A stretch of 64,000 nt of DNA from Ramlibacter sp. Leaf400 (GTDB taxonomy: Bacteria > Pseudomonadota > Gammaproteobacteria > Burkholderiales > Burkholderiaceae_C). Below are positions 32,772-43,412 of this stretch, one piece after another. The stretch lies in contig NZ_LMQL01000011.1 in NCBI RefSeq assembly GCF_001424545.1, forward strand, positions 389,124-453,123, given 5' to 3'. Each line of letters opens with the position of its first letter. Within the stretch, counting starts at the first letter, position 1. The position numbers were made by a program, and so were the translations under genes. Under the pieces are notes generated by a model. It was not told the DNA's origin and did no database searches. It saw only the letters and a program-made list of their open reading frames with translations.

Positions 32772-35105
32772 ATGCAGCAAGGGCCGGTTTCCGCATTTTT
32801 TGCCTACGCGTCGGCGCCGACATCTGTCGGCCTCGCAATCGAAAGCTCGATTCTTCAACTTCAGGTCAGGCGCCCCAATCTCACTGCGAAGAGCTGGCGG
32901 AGCTTGGATATCGGAGGCAAAGAAATCTCCGCGGCAATCCTCGAACACATCGGGCTATCAGATGTACTGGTAGCCGACGTGACCGTATTGAATTGCAACG
33001 TTTTATTCGAGATCGGTTTTGCAATCGGCAAGCGAAAGCGGGTGTTTCTTGTTCGAAACTCGTCAATAAAACAGGACGAACTCGCAGGAGTGCTCGGGAT
33101 CATTGATACCTTAGGGTACGTGAACTATGACAACGGAGAGGCCCTATGCGCTCACATCACCAGCATCAACAGCATAGACCCGCTCACGGTCCCAAGCCAA
33201 AAGGATCAAAAAGCCCCTCTCTATATCAATGTTGGAAAACACAAGACCGAGTTTGAATCAAAAATTATCTCAGCCATCAAAAAGCTGAGAATTTACTTTC
33301 GCCAATTCGATCCCAACGAAACGCCGCGTCTATCTGCCATCGAGGCAATCCGTGAGGTCTCCGCGTCCAACGGCGTCATCGTCCACTTCTTGCCTCCAGA
33401 GATCGATGAGCAACGGTTGCACAATCTCCGCGGCGCCTTCATTGCGGGCCTTGCCTATGGACTGGAGATCCCCTATCTATTCATCCAATCTGGCGTTGAT
33501 CAGACTCCTATCGACTATAGAGACCTCGTCGACGTCTGCCTCCACCCAGATCAGTATGGGGAGCTTGTCTCCAAGTTTGGCCCTAAAGTAGTTGAAGCAC
33601 TTCAACAGTCGATTACTTTCTCCAGTCACACCCCAAGCACTCAACTCGAATCCCTAAACCTTGGTGCTTCATCGGCTGAAAACGAACTGGCGCACCTCGG
33701 CGGGTATTACTTGGAGACTGATGCATTTCTTCGGGCGAAGCGAAAAGAAGTCAGGCTTGTTACTGGTCGAAAGGGCTCCGGCAAGACAGCAGTATTCTTT
33801 CGCTTACGAGATCAAATTAGATCAAATCGTGAGAATGTCGTCTTGGATCTCAAGCCCGACGGCTATCAACTTCTTAAGTTCAAGGATGCGGTGCTAACAA
33901 GCATGGCCGGAGGTACTGTCGAACACACGCTGACCGCGTTTTGGGAGTACCTCCTAATGCTAGAAATTTGCTACAAAATCTTGGAGAAGGATGAAGAGAA
34001 TCACAAGCGCGATCAGAAACTGTTTGAACCCTATCAACGGCTGCGCGCTTTATACGAATCCGATGCGTATGTGAGAGAAGGCGACTTTGCGGAGCGACTC
34101 AGCCAGATGCTCACTCACATCAGCCAAGACTTCGTCACGCAGTTCGGGAGCGTTCGAGAAAGCGTCGCGCTGACGGGACAGCAGCTGACGGCGCTTTTGT
34201 ATCGGCACGACGTTGCGAAGCTGAGAAAAGAAGTCCATTCCTATTTGCAGTTCAAGAAAGAACTGTGGCTTCTATTTGACAACCTGGATAAAGGATGGCC
34301 CACTCACGGTCTCCGAGCAGAAGATCTGGTGATTATTCGTTCGCTCCTTGAAGCGACGAGAAAGATTGAACGGGAACTGCGAAACAGGCAGATCGAGGCC
34401 CATTCGGTCGTCTTTTTGCGTAATGACGTTTACGAACTTCTAATCGAAGAGACGCCTGATCGGGGTAAAGAGACACGCGCGAATGTTGATTGGACGGATG
34501 CTGACTTGCTCCGGGAGCTAGTTCGAAGGCGCATCATTTTCAGTGAGGAACTCGACACAGAGCCAAGCTTCGAGGTATTGTGGCGCCAACTCTTTGCCCC
34601 ATATGTTTTCGGCGAGGAAAGTTCGCAGTTCTTACTTGACCGATGCCTCATGAGACCTCGGTGTCTAATCGACCTGATCAATCACTGCAAGGGGTATGCG
34701 ATCAATCTTCGACACATGAAGGTATTGGAGGACGACATCGAGAAAGGCGTCCGAGCGTACTCAACAAATTTGTTGTCAGAGATCAGCCTTGAAATTCAAG
34801 ACGTCTTCCCGAAGTACAAAGACGTTCTGTACGCTTTTATCGGTTCGACACGCTCGCTCACCGCGCAGGATGTTCGATCAACATGTACTCAATTCCACGT
34901 CGAAGACAATGATGTCGACAATGTCATTGATCTTTTGCTGTGGTTTGGATTTTTAGGCGTCGCACTCGATGCGAGACAGACCAGGTACATCTATAACGTT
35001 AACTACGACATTAAGATCTTGAGAGCAATGGCCAAGAAGCGGGAATTAAACGGCGTAGCGTTTCAGATCAATCCGGGGTTCTGGGCAGGCCTAGAGATCC
35101 AGTAG
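32772..35105 (+). CDS. Candidate defence protein: TIR/deoxyribosyltransferase-like domains fused to a P-loop ATPase (Sll1717-like)
   Basis: A 777-residue protein in clearly AT-richer DNA than its surroundings. Residues 1-95 resemble nucleoside deoxyribosyltransferase/TIR-like folds: FFAYASAP at the first strand and VADVTVLNCNVLFEIGFAIG, where Glu80 is the likely catalytic acid. A second divergent unit spans about 148-240 (GAFIAGLAYGLEIPYLFI). A P-loop NTPase follows: Walker A VTGRKGSGKTA at 330-340 and Walker B-like LLFDNLD with Asp503. A helical C-terminal sensor region fills 520-777. The layout resembles single-gene anti-phage NTPases whose effector consumes a nucleotide such as NAD. GAGGAAG upstream supports ATG 32772. 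Function is inferred. Confidence 0.72.
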   Translation: MQQGPVSAFFAYASAPTSVGLAIESSILQLQVRRPNLTAKSWRSLDIGGKEISAAILEHIGLSDVLVADVTVLNCNVLFEIGFAIGKRKRVFLVRNSSIKQDELAGVLGIIDTLGYVNYDNGEALCAHITSINSIDPLTVPSQKDQKAPLYINVGKHKTEFESKIISAIKKLRIYFRQFDPNETPRLSAIEAIREVSASNGVIVHFLPPEIDEQRLHNLRGAFIAGLAYGLEIPYLFIQSGVDQTPIDYRDLVDVCLHPDQYGELVSKFGPKVVEALQQSITFSSHTPSTQLESLNLGASSAENELAHLGGYYLETDAFLRAKRKEVRLVTGRKGSGKTAVFFRLRDQIRSNRENVVLDLKPDGYQLLKFKDAVLTSMAGGTVEHTLTAFWEYLLMLEICYKILEKDEENHKRDQKLFEPYQRLRALYESDAYVREGDFAERLSQMLTHISQDFVTQFGSVRESVALTGQQLTALLYRHDVAKLRKEVHSYLQFKKELWLLFDNLDKGWPTHGLRAEDLVIIRSLLEATRKIERELRNRQIEAHSVVFLRNDVYELLIEETPDRGKETRANVDWTDADLLRELVRRRIIFSEELDTEPSFEVLWRQLFAPYVFGEESSQFLLDRCLMRPRCLIDLINHCKGYAINLRHMKVLEDDIEKGVRAYSTNLLSEISLEIQDVFPKYKDVLYAFIGSTRSLTAQDVRSTCTQFHVEDNDVDNVIDLLLWFGFLGVALDARQTRYIYNVNYDIKILRAMAKKRELNGVAFQINPGFWAGLEIQ

Positions 35106-35209
35106 CCAACTTTCGCCAGGGAGACGCCCGACGCGCCCACGTGTGAGGTCGTGAAGGTCCTTCCCTCACTGCGCGCTGAGCTAAAGTCCAAGTTTCCTCG
35201 GAGACCCCC

Positions 35210-35359
35210 ATGGCCAAAGGCGAACAACGCAGCAACAAGATGGCGAAGAAGCCGAAGAAGGACACCTCTCCCCCGAAGGAGTCCTCTTCCACTTCGGACC
35301 GTCCCCTCCCCCCGACCACCACGGTCATGCCCAAGGGCAAGCTGAAGAACAAGCAGTAA
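35210..35359 (+). CDS. Small Lys/Pro-rich hypothetical protein, 49 residues
   Basis: The frame ATG 35210 to TAA 35359 encodes MAKGEQRSNKMAKKPKKDTS followed by a Pro/Ser/Thr-rich middle and a basic end (MPKGKLKNKQ). GGAG at 35200-35203 lies 6 nt upstream. Similar short MAKG(E/Q)QRSNK proteins occur in Burkholderiales, which makes it a real gene despite its size. It is basic and disordered, possibly RNA- or ribosome-associated, but no function is known. A TAAAGT box at 35182-35187 may be its -10. Confidence 0.65.
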   Translation: MAKGEQRSNKMAKKPKKDTSPPKESSSTSDRPLPPTTTVMPKGKLKNKQ

Positions 35360-35378
35360 GCAGGCGGAGCCCAACGCT

Positions 35379-35406
35379 CTGGATCCCCGCCTGCGCGGGG
35401 ATGACG
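35379..35406. repeat. Single dispersed palindromic repeat
   Basis: One inverted-orientation copy with core CCCCGCCTGCGCGGGGATGA between the small basic protein gene and dbpA. Confidence 0.75.
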
Positions 35407-35448
35407 TGGACGTGGGGATGACGGTGCGGCGTGTGGAATGATCCCCGC

Positions 35449-36852
<1,404 letters not shown>

Positions 36853-36875
36853 GTCCCGCGGTCCGCGATCCGGCG

Positions 36876-37583
36876 ATGTCTTCCAGCGCCAACGCGGGGC
36901 CTGGCCAACTGCGCGTGGTGCATTTCGACGCGCAGCTGGTGGCCATCGCCAAGCCCGCCGGACTGCTGGTCCACGCCAGCGGGCTCGACGCACACGAGCC
37001 GTTCAATGCCCTCGACCTGCTGCAGGCGCAGTTGGGCGAGCGCCTCTTCCCGCTGCACCGCCTGGACAAGGCCACCAGCGGCGTCCTGCTCTTCGCGCGC
37101 AGCGCGGAAGCCGCCCGCGAGTACGGCAAGGCCTTCGAAGCCGGTGCCGTCGCCAAGCGCTACCTGGCCCTGGTGCGCGGCTGGCCACCCGAATCCGGCG
37201 AGATCGACTACGCCCTGGCCCGCGACCCCGAGTTGCCCTCCGCGGGCCAGCCTCGCGTTTCCGCCCTCACCCGCTACCGGCGCCTGCGCTGCTTCGAATG
37301 GCCGTTCAGCGTGGACGGCCGGCACCCGGCCAGCCGCTACGCGCTGGTGGAAGTGGAGCCGCTCAGCGGCCGCCGCCACCAGATCCGCCGGCACTTCAAG
37401 CACATCGCGCATCCGCTGGTGGGCGACACCACGCACGGCAAGGGCGCGCACAACCGGGCGGTGGCGGCGCACCTGGGCGCAAGCCGGCTGTGGCTGCACG
37501 CGGCCAGCCTCACGCTGCCCGGCGGGCTGCGGATCGAGGCGCCGTGCGGGCCCGAGTGGGATCAGCTGACCCGCCCCGCATGA
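36876..37583 (+). CDS. RNA pseudouridine synthase, RluA/TruC family
   Basis: A 235-residue enzyme of the RluA family. The catalytic Asp lies in LFPLHRLDKATSGVLLFARS. VAKRYLALVRGW and EVEPLSGRRHQIRRHFKHIA complete the core. The lack of an S4 domain, and PFNALDLLQAQLGE in the N-terminal part, place it near TruC, which modifies U65 of tRNAs; the exact target is not certain. ATG 36876 follows dbpA by 23 bp, so both are probably on one transcript of RNA-related genes. Confidence 0.85.
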   Translation: MSSSANAGPGQLRVVHFDAQLVAIAKPAGLLVHASGLDAHEPFNALDLLQAQLGERLFPLHRLDKATSGVLLFARSAEAAREYGKAFEAGAVAKRYLALVRGWPPESGEIDYALARDPELPSAGQPRVSALTRYRRLRCFEWPFSVDGRHPASRYALVEVEPLSGRRHQIRRHFKHIAHPLVGDTTHGKGAHNRAVAAHLGASRLWLHAASLTLPGGLRIEAPCGPEWDQLTRPA

Positions 37584-37671
37584 GCCACCGCGAGGGTGGT
37601 GCAGGAATGAACTACGCCATTTGTCAGTCGCGCCCGACAGCAGGCCCGGCCCGAGCCGCGATGCTCGTCCC

Positions 37672-38751
37672 ATGAGCATGAACATCCCCTCGGGCGGCGC
37701 ACGCGCCGCGTCCTTCGGTGCATTGGCCGCCGTGGCCGCGGCGGGCAGCGCGTTGTGGGTGGAGCGCCAGGCGCGCGCCGCCGAGCGCCGGCACCAGGCG
37801 CCGCACAACCTGGTCTACATCGACGGCACGCGCCTGCACTACCGGCTGGTGGGCGAAGGCCCGCCCGTGATGCTGGTGCACGGCAACATGGTGGACGGCG
37901 CCGACTTCGAGGCCAGCGGGCTGGTGGACCGGCTGGCCCGGCGGCACCAGGTGCTGGTGATCGACCGGCCGGGCTTCGGGCACAGCGATCGCCCGCGCGG
38001 CGTGGTGTGGACCCCGGCCCGGCAGGCCCGGCTGTTGCACCAGGCCGCCCAGACGCTCCACGTGCACAGGCCTGTCGTCGTCGGCCACTCGCTGGGCACG
38101 CAGGTGGCGATGGCGATGGCGCTGCAGGACCCCGGCAGCGTGGCCGGGCTGGTGCTGGTGGGCGGCTACTACTGGCCGAGCCTGCGGCTGGACCGCTGGA
38201 TGGCGTTGCCGGCGGCCGTGCCCGTGCTGGGCGACGTGCTGCGCTACACCACCGCCGCCTGGACCGCCCGGGCCACCCTGGACATGGCGATCCGGGCGAT
38301 GTTCGCGCCGGCCCCGGTGCCCGAGCGCTTCCGCGAGCTGCTGCCGCGCGAGATGCTGCTGCGGCCCCTGCAGCAGCGGTCGGCGGCGGAGGATGGCCGC
38401 CACATGGTTCCCCAGGCGCGGGCGCTGCGAAAGCAGTACGACCGCCTGCGCACACCGCTCACGCTGATCGCCGGCGCGGAAGACCACATCGTGTCGCCGC
38501 GGCAGTCCGAACGGCTGCACCACCAGCTGCCGCACAGCCGCCTGCGCCTGCTGGCGGGCGTGGGGCACATGGCGCACCACCACGCCCACGAGCAGATCTG
38601 CACGGCCATCGACGAGGCCCTGGCGAGCGGGCAACCCGGGCTGGTGCAGCCGGGCACGGTAGCGGCCGTCGAGCGGACGGCTCCCGCGGCGTCCGCGCAG
38701 GCCGGCTCGCCACCCGCCGCCGCCGCCTCGCTGTCCACGGCCGGATATTGA
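37672..38751 (+). CDS. Membrane-anchored alpha/beta hydrolase
   Basis: A 359-residue protein. An N-terminal hydrophobic segment (about 10-30, AASFGALAAVAAAGSALWVE) probably anchors it. The hydrolase core has the oxyanion motif VHGNMVDGADF, nucleophile elbow VVGHSLGTQVAMAMA and catalytic His in LLAGVGHMAHHHAHEQI. A Pro/Ala-rich tail ends the chain. The layout resembles epoxide hydrolase or haloperoxidase-type enzymes; the substrate is unknown. ATG 37672 (MSMNIPSGG) is used; a TTG at 37621 is possible. Confidence 0.85.
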   Translation: MSMNIPSGGARAASFGALAAVAAAGSALWVERQARAAERRHQAPHNLVYIDGTRLHYRLVGEGPPVMLVHGNMVDGADFEASGLVDRLARRHQVLVIDRPGFGHSDRPRGVVWTPARQARLLHQAAQTLHVHRPVVVGHSLGTQVAMAMALQDPGSVAGLVLVGGYYWPSLRLDRWMALPAAVPVLGDVLRYTTAAWTARATLDMAIRAMFAPAPVPERFRELLPREMLLRPLQQRSAAEDGRHMVPQARALRKQYDRLRTPLTLIAGAEDHIVSPRQSERLHHQLPHSRLRLLAGVGHMAHHHAHEQICTAIDEALASGQPGLVQPGTVAAVERTAPAASAQAGSPPAAAASLSTAGY

Positions 38752-39095
38752 CCTGCCCGCCTGCCGGGCGCGCCCAGGCGGCCGCCCGGAGGGAATAGGC
38801 ACATTTGCCCGCCGTTGTCTGCATCAAGATGCAGCCGGCGCGACAAATGCACGCGGACGGGGGCCTGGAGCAACTTCCTCCGGGCGGGCTCGTCCTGCGT
38901 AACGCAACCGACGGCAACCGACGTCCGCCAGCCCAGCCGGATCGTTTCTAATACGCCCGCACAGGGGTCCGGTTGAGCCGGGCCCAGGGTGCCGGCCTGC
39001 ACAAGCAGGCGCGGCGGCGCACCGCGGAAAGCGGATCCGCGTCCCCGGCCCGGAGGACTTGGACCGCACCCCACGAGGGTGCAGAGGATCGTTTG
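38752..39095. promoter_or_regulatory. 344-bp intergenic region upstream of the MotAB-like operon
   Basis: No gene was found. A perfect 7-bp inverted repeat CTGCATCAAGATGCAG (38819-38834) could be an operator. No convincing -35/-10 pair was identified, although TCTAATACG near 38946 is a weak candidate. The rest is GC-rich without repeats. Confidence 0.35.
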
Positions 39096-39830
39096 TTGCA
39101 GAGCACCTTCACCCGTTCGAAGATGGTTCGCGTGCTGGACCCGTGGGCGCCCGTGGAAACGGACGCCGCGGGCATGGACGTGGCCGAGCGGTTGAGCCTG
39201 TGGTTCGGACCGCTGGACGCGATCCGCCTGCAGGGCCTGCACCAGTCCCTGGCCGCGGCCGAAGCCGGCGCGCCCTCGAAGGCGGCCGCCCGGCAGGCCC
39301 AGCCCCTGGCCGACCACGTGCAGCGCGTGCTCGGCGTGCTGGCCAAGGCCGTCGCGCAGGACCCGCTGGCCCTGGCGCACCTGAAGCCGGCCGACGAGGA
39401 CTTCGGCTGGCTCCTCTACCAGCAGCGCCACGCCGAGCTGCAGCGGCAGTTCGGCCAGATGCTGGGCGCGCTGCGCGACCACGTGCGCCAGACCGTCTCG
39501 CGCGTTTCGCCCCGATTGCGGCAACTGGCCCTCCTGGACGCGGCCTTCGAGGAACTGCTCGCCGACCGCGAGCAGGCGCTGCTGCCCACCACCACCACGC
39601 TGCTGGAGCGCCGCTTCCACCAGCTTCGCTCGTCCCACCGGCAGGAGCTCGAAGCCGCCGGCGAGGCCGACGACCCCGGCCAGTGGACCCAGCCGGGCGG
39701 CTGGCTGGCCACCTTCACGCAGGACTGGCGCCAGGCCCTGCTGGCCGAGCTGGACCTGCGGCTGGAGCCCGTCGCCGGCCTGGTCGACGCGCTGCGCCAG
39801 GACATCGAACCCGGATCCCCGACCCCATGA
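39096..39830 (+). CDS. DUF3348 family protein, first gene of a MotA/MotB-like operon
   Basis: A 244-residue soluble, helical protein. The start is TTG 39096 (or 39093), since the family motif STFTRSKMVRVLDPWA lies just after it and GAGG at 39084-39087 is well spaced; no ATG precedes this conserved block. The middle is Ala/Leu-rich (PLADHVQRVLGVLAKAVAQD), and the C-terminus has WLATFTQDWRQALLAELDLR. DUF3348 has no assigned function; it consistently precedes DUF802 genes in beta- and gammaproteobacteria. Its stop overlaps the DUF802 start as ATGA, so synthesis is coupled. Confidence 0.85.
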   Translation: MQSTFTRSKMVRVLDPWAPVETDAAGMDVAERLSLWFGPLDAIRLQGLHQSLAAAEAGAPSKAAARQAQPLADHVQRVLGVLAKAVAQDPLALAHLKPADEDFGWLLYQQRHAELQRQFGQMLGALRDHVRQTVSRVSPRLRQLALLDAAFEELLADREQALLPTTTTLLERRFHQLRSSHRQELEAAGEADDPGQWTQPGGWLATFTQDWRQALLAELDLRLEPVAGLVDALRQDIEPGSPTP

Positions 39831-41898
39831 ACCACCGTTTCTTCACCATCGCCTTCTGCATCGGCCTGCTCGCACTGGGGTGGGTGGGCTGGAGCTTCGT
39901 CGGCACCAGCTGGCTGGCCCTGGTGATGACCGCGGTGATCGCCGCGGTCTACCTGGTGGGCGCGTTCGAGCTGCGGCAGTTCCGCGCCACCACCACCGGC
40001 CTGCGCGGGGCGCTGGAAGGCCTCAAGGAGCCGCCCGCGGCGCTGGCCGACTGGCTGGATCGCGTGCCCGCGGCCCTGCGCCCCGTGGTGCGCTCGCGCA
40101 TCGAGGGCGAGCGCAGCGGCCTCCCCGGCCCGGCGCTCACGCCGTATCTCGTGGGCCTGCTGGTGATGCTGGGCATGCTGGGCACCTTCCTGGGCATGGT
40201 GGTCACGTTCAAGGGCGCGGTGTTCGCGCTGCAGGGCTCCACCGACCTGCAGGCGATCCGCTCGGCGCTGGCCGAACCGATCCGCGGCCTGGGCCTGTCC
40301 TTCGGCACCTCCGTGGCCGGCGTGGCCGCCTCCGCCATGCTGGGCCTGATGTCGGCCATCGGCCGGCGCGAACGCCTGGAGGTGGGCCGCCTGCTGGACA
40401 CCCGCATCGCCTCGGTGCTGCAGCCCTTCTCCCTGGCGCACCAGCGCCAGGAAACCGTGCGCGCGCTGCAGGCGCAGGCGCATTCGCTGCCCGAGGTGGT
40501 CACCGCGCTGCATGCGGTGATGGACCGCATCGAGCGCCGCAGCGAGCAGCTGGACGCGCAACTGCTGGAGCGGCAGGCGCAGCTGCAGCGCGACGTCACG
40601 CTGGCCTATTCGGCGCTGGCACGCAGCGTCGGCGATTCGCTGCAGCAGACGCTGGCGGCGAACGCGAAGAGCACCGGCGAGACGGTCAAGCCCATCGTCG
40701 AGCAGGCGATGACGCACGTCGTGGCCGAATCGCAGCGCCTGCACCAGCGCCTGGGCGAAGTGGCGCAGGACCAGGTGGACGCGCTCACGCAGCGGTTCAC
40801 CGCCGCCGAGCAGCAGCGGCTCGAGGCCTGGACCGGGGCGCTGGAGCAGCGCGCCAACCAGGTCACCGACCGCGCGGGCGCGCAGTCGCGGCAAGCGCTG
40901 GAGCAGGTGTCGCGGCTGCTGGACCAGTCGCAGCAGCTCGTGGCTGCCCGCGCCGAGGCGGAAGCGCGCTGGCTGCAGGAGCACGGCGAGCGCATGGACA
41001 AGCTGGCCGTGCTGTGGCGCACCGAACTCGGCGCGCTGCGCACCGAAGAGAGCCAGCGGGGCGATGCCGCCGTGCAGCGCCTGGACCAGGTCACCGAACT
41101 CTGGCGCACGGAACTCGGTGCGCTGCGGAATGAAGAAAGCCAGCGCGGCGAAGCGGCCGTTCAGCGCATCGACCGTGCCGCGGAACTGTGGCGCAGCGAA
41201 CTGGGCGCGCTGCGCCAGGAAGAAGGCCAGCGCGGCGACGCCGCGGTGCAGCGCCTGTCCGAGCTGCAGGCCGCCGTGGCGCAGCACCTGGCCACGCTGG
41301 GCGCCGCGCTGGAGGCGCCGATCACGCGCCTGCTGAACACCGCCGCCGAAGTGCCGCAGGCCGCGGCCGGCGTGATCGGCCAGCTGCGCCAGGAGATGAG
41401 CCGCGTGGCCGAGCGCGACAACCTCGCGCTGCAGGAACGCACCGTGCTGCTGGAGCGCCTGACCGCGCTGGTGCAGTCGCTGGAGCAGGCCGCGGGCGAG
41501 CAGCGCGCGGCCGTCGAGGGCATGGTGGGGTCGGCCACGTCGGTGCTGGCGCAGGCGCAGGAGCGCTTCGCGAAGACGATGGAGACGCAGGCCGGCCAGG
41601 CCGCCGAGATGGCGGCGCACGTGAGCGGCAGCGCTGTCGAGATGGCGAGCGTGGCCGAATCGTTCGGCGAGAGCGTGCGTCACTTCCAGGCCAGCCACGA
41701 CAAGCTGAGCGACACGCTGCAGCGGGTGGAGACGTCCCTCACGCGGTCCACCGCGCGCAGCGACGAGCAGCTGGCCTACTACGTGGCGCAGGCGCGCGAG
41801 GTCATCGACCTGAGCATCGCCTCGCAGCAGGGCCTGGTGGAGAGCCTGCGCCAGCTGCAGGGCAAGGCCCGCAGCGCGCCGGTGGCGGAGAGCGTCGC

Positions 41899-41902
<4 letters not shown>
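39827..41902 (+). CDS. DUF802 protein: MotA/TolQ/ZorA-like membrane motor subunit with a long coiled tail
   Basis: A 691-residue protein. Four membrane segments are visible (about 5-25, 28-48, 106-128 and 157-178). The third and fourth carry the MotA/ExbB/TolQ signature: GMLGTFLGMVVTF, then LGLSFGTSVAGVAASAMLG. The remaining about 500 residues are Ala/Gln/Glu/Arg-rich and strongly helical, including three 29-residue repeats at about 396-482 (LWRTELGALRTEESQRGDAA). This matches ZorA of the Zorya anti-phage system in design: a MotA-like base with a long cytoplasmic coiled tail. It overlaps its MotB-like partner by 4 nt. Motor function is inferred. Confidence 0.82.
41012..41272 (+). repeat. Three 87-bp in-frame repeats in the DUF802 tail
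   Basis: Units begin at 41012, 41099 and 41186, each encoding a 29-residue block starting LWR(T/S)ELGALR. They differ at only a few positions, and the exact 87-bp period indicates recent duplication of a coiled-coil segment. Confidence 0.9.
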
Positions 41903-42608
<706 letters not shown>

Positions 42609-42612
<4 letters not shown>

Positions 42613-43280
42613 GCATGGAGGGGGCGCAGGGTTCGCAGGACGGGGCGGGCAGCCTGGCCGCCCGCGTCGCGGCCCTGCGCGACGGCGGCGGGTGGCGGGC
42701 CGACCCGGCGCGGTTCCGGTACATCGAGGCGCTGTCGGAGCGCATCCCGGCGCAGCAGGCGTCGGTGCGGCGGCTGCTGGAGGGGAAGCTGCAGGCGGCG
42801 CTGGACGACTACGCGCGGCAGCATCCGCAGCGCGAACCGGTGGGCGAACCCCGCAAGCCGGTCGTCGCGGCGGCGCGGCCCAAGGCGGGCTGCGCCCCGC
42901 TCGCGGAACTGAACGCCTACCTGCGCGATGCGACCGCGGCGCAAGCCGGCACGGATGCGGACGAAGGTGCGTCCGGCCGCGACGAACTGCCGAACGCCCG
43001 GCGCTTTCGCCAGTCGTGGGAAAGCGGCCGCACGCTCGACCGCATCGAACAGGCCATCTCCCGCACGCCGGCCAACGCCGGCCCGCTCAACTCGCACGCG
43101 CTGGTGTTGCGTTCACTGGGCCTGATGCGCGAGCTGTCCACCGACTACCTGCGCCGCTTCCTCGCGCAGGTCGAGACGCTGCAGTGGCTGGAGAAGGCGC
43201 GCGAGCAGTACCCGCGCGAGCAGGGGAAGGGGAAGGGCAAGCCGGGGAAGGCGGCGGCGCGCAATCGGCGCAAGAAGTAG
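42609..43280 (+). CDS. DUF2894 family protein, last gene of the MotA/MotB-like operon
   Basis: A 223-residue soluble protein. The N-terminal half has RFRYIEALSERIPAQQASVR and EGKLQAALDDYA. The C-terminal half has the DUF2894-type block RFRQSWESGRTLDRIEQAIS, then GPLNSHALVLRSLGLMRELS and a Lys/Arg-rich end (GKGKGKPGKAAARNRRKK). It has no membrane segment and no recognised catalytic motif; the basic end could bind nucleic acid. ATG 42609 overlaps the previous stop as ATGA. As the fourth coupled gene it is a candidate effector or regulator of the motor complex. Confidence 0.85.
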
Positions 43281-43290
43281 GCGGGGCCCC

Positions 43291-43396
43291 GTCATTCCCG
43301 CGAAGGCGGGAATCCAGTGCATCCGCCTTCGCCCCCAGTGCGTCCGCCTTCGCGGACTGCCGAAAGCCCTGGGTCCCCGCCTTCGCGGGGATGACG
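43291..43396. repeat. Composite dispersed repeat
   Basis: A head copy (from 43291), a duplicated CGTCCGCCTTCGC linker and an inverted copy (CCCCGCCTTCGCGGGGATGA) mark the end of the motor operon, opposite a convergent gene. Confidence 0.82.
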
Positions 43397-43412
43397 GTGG
43401 GGGGAAACGAGC

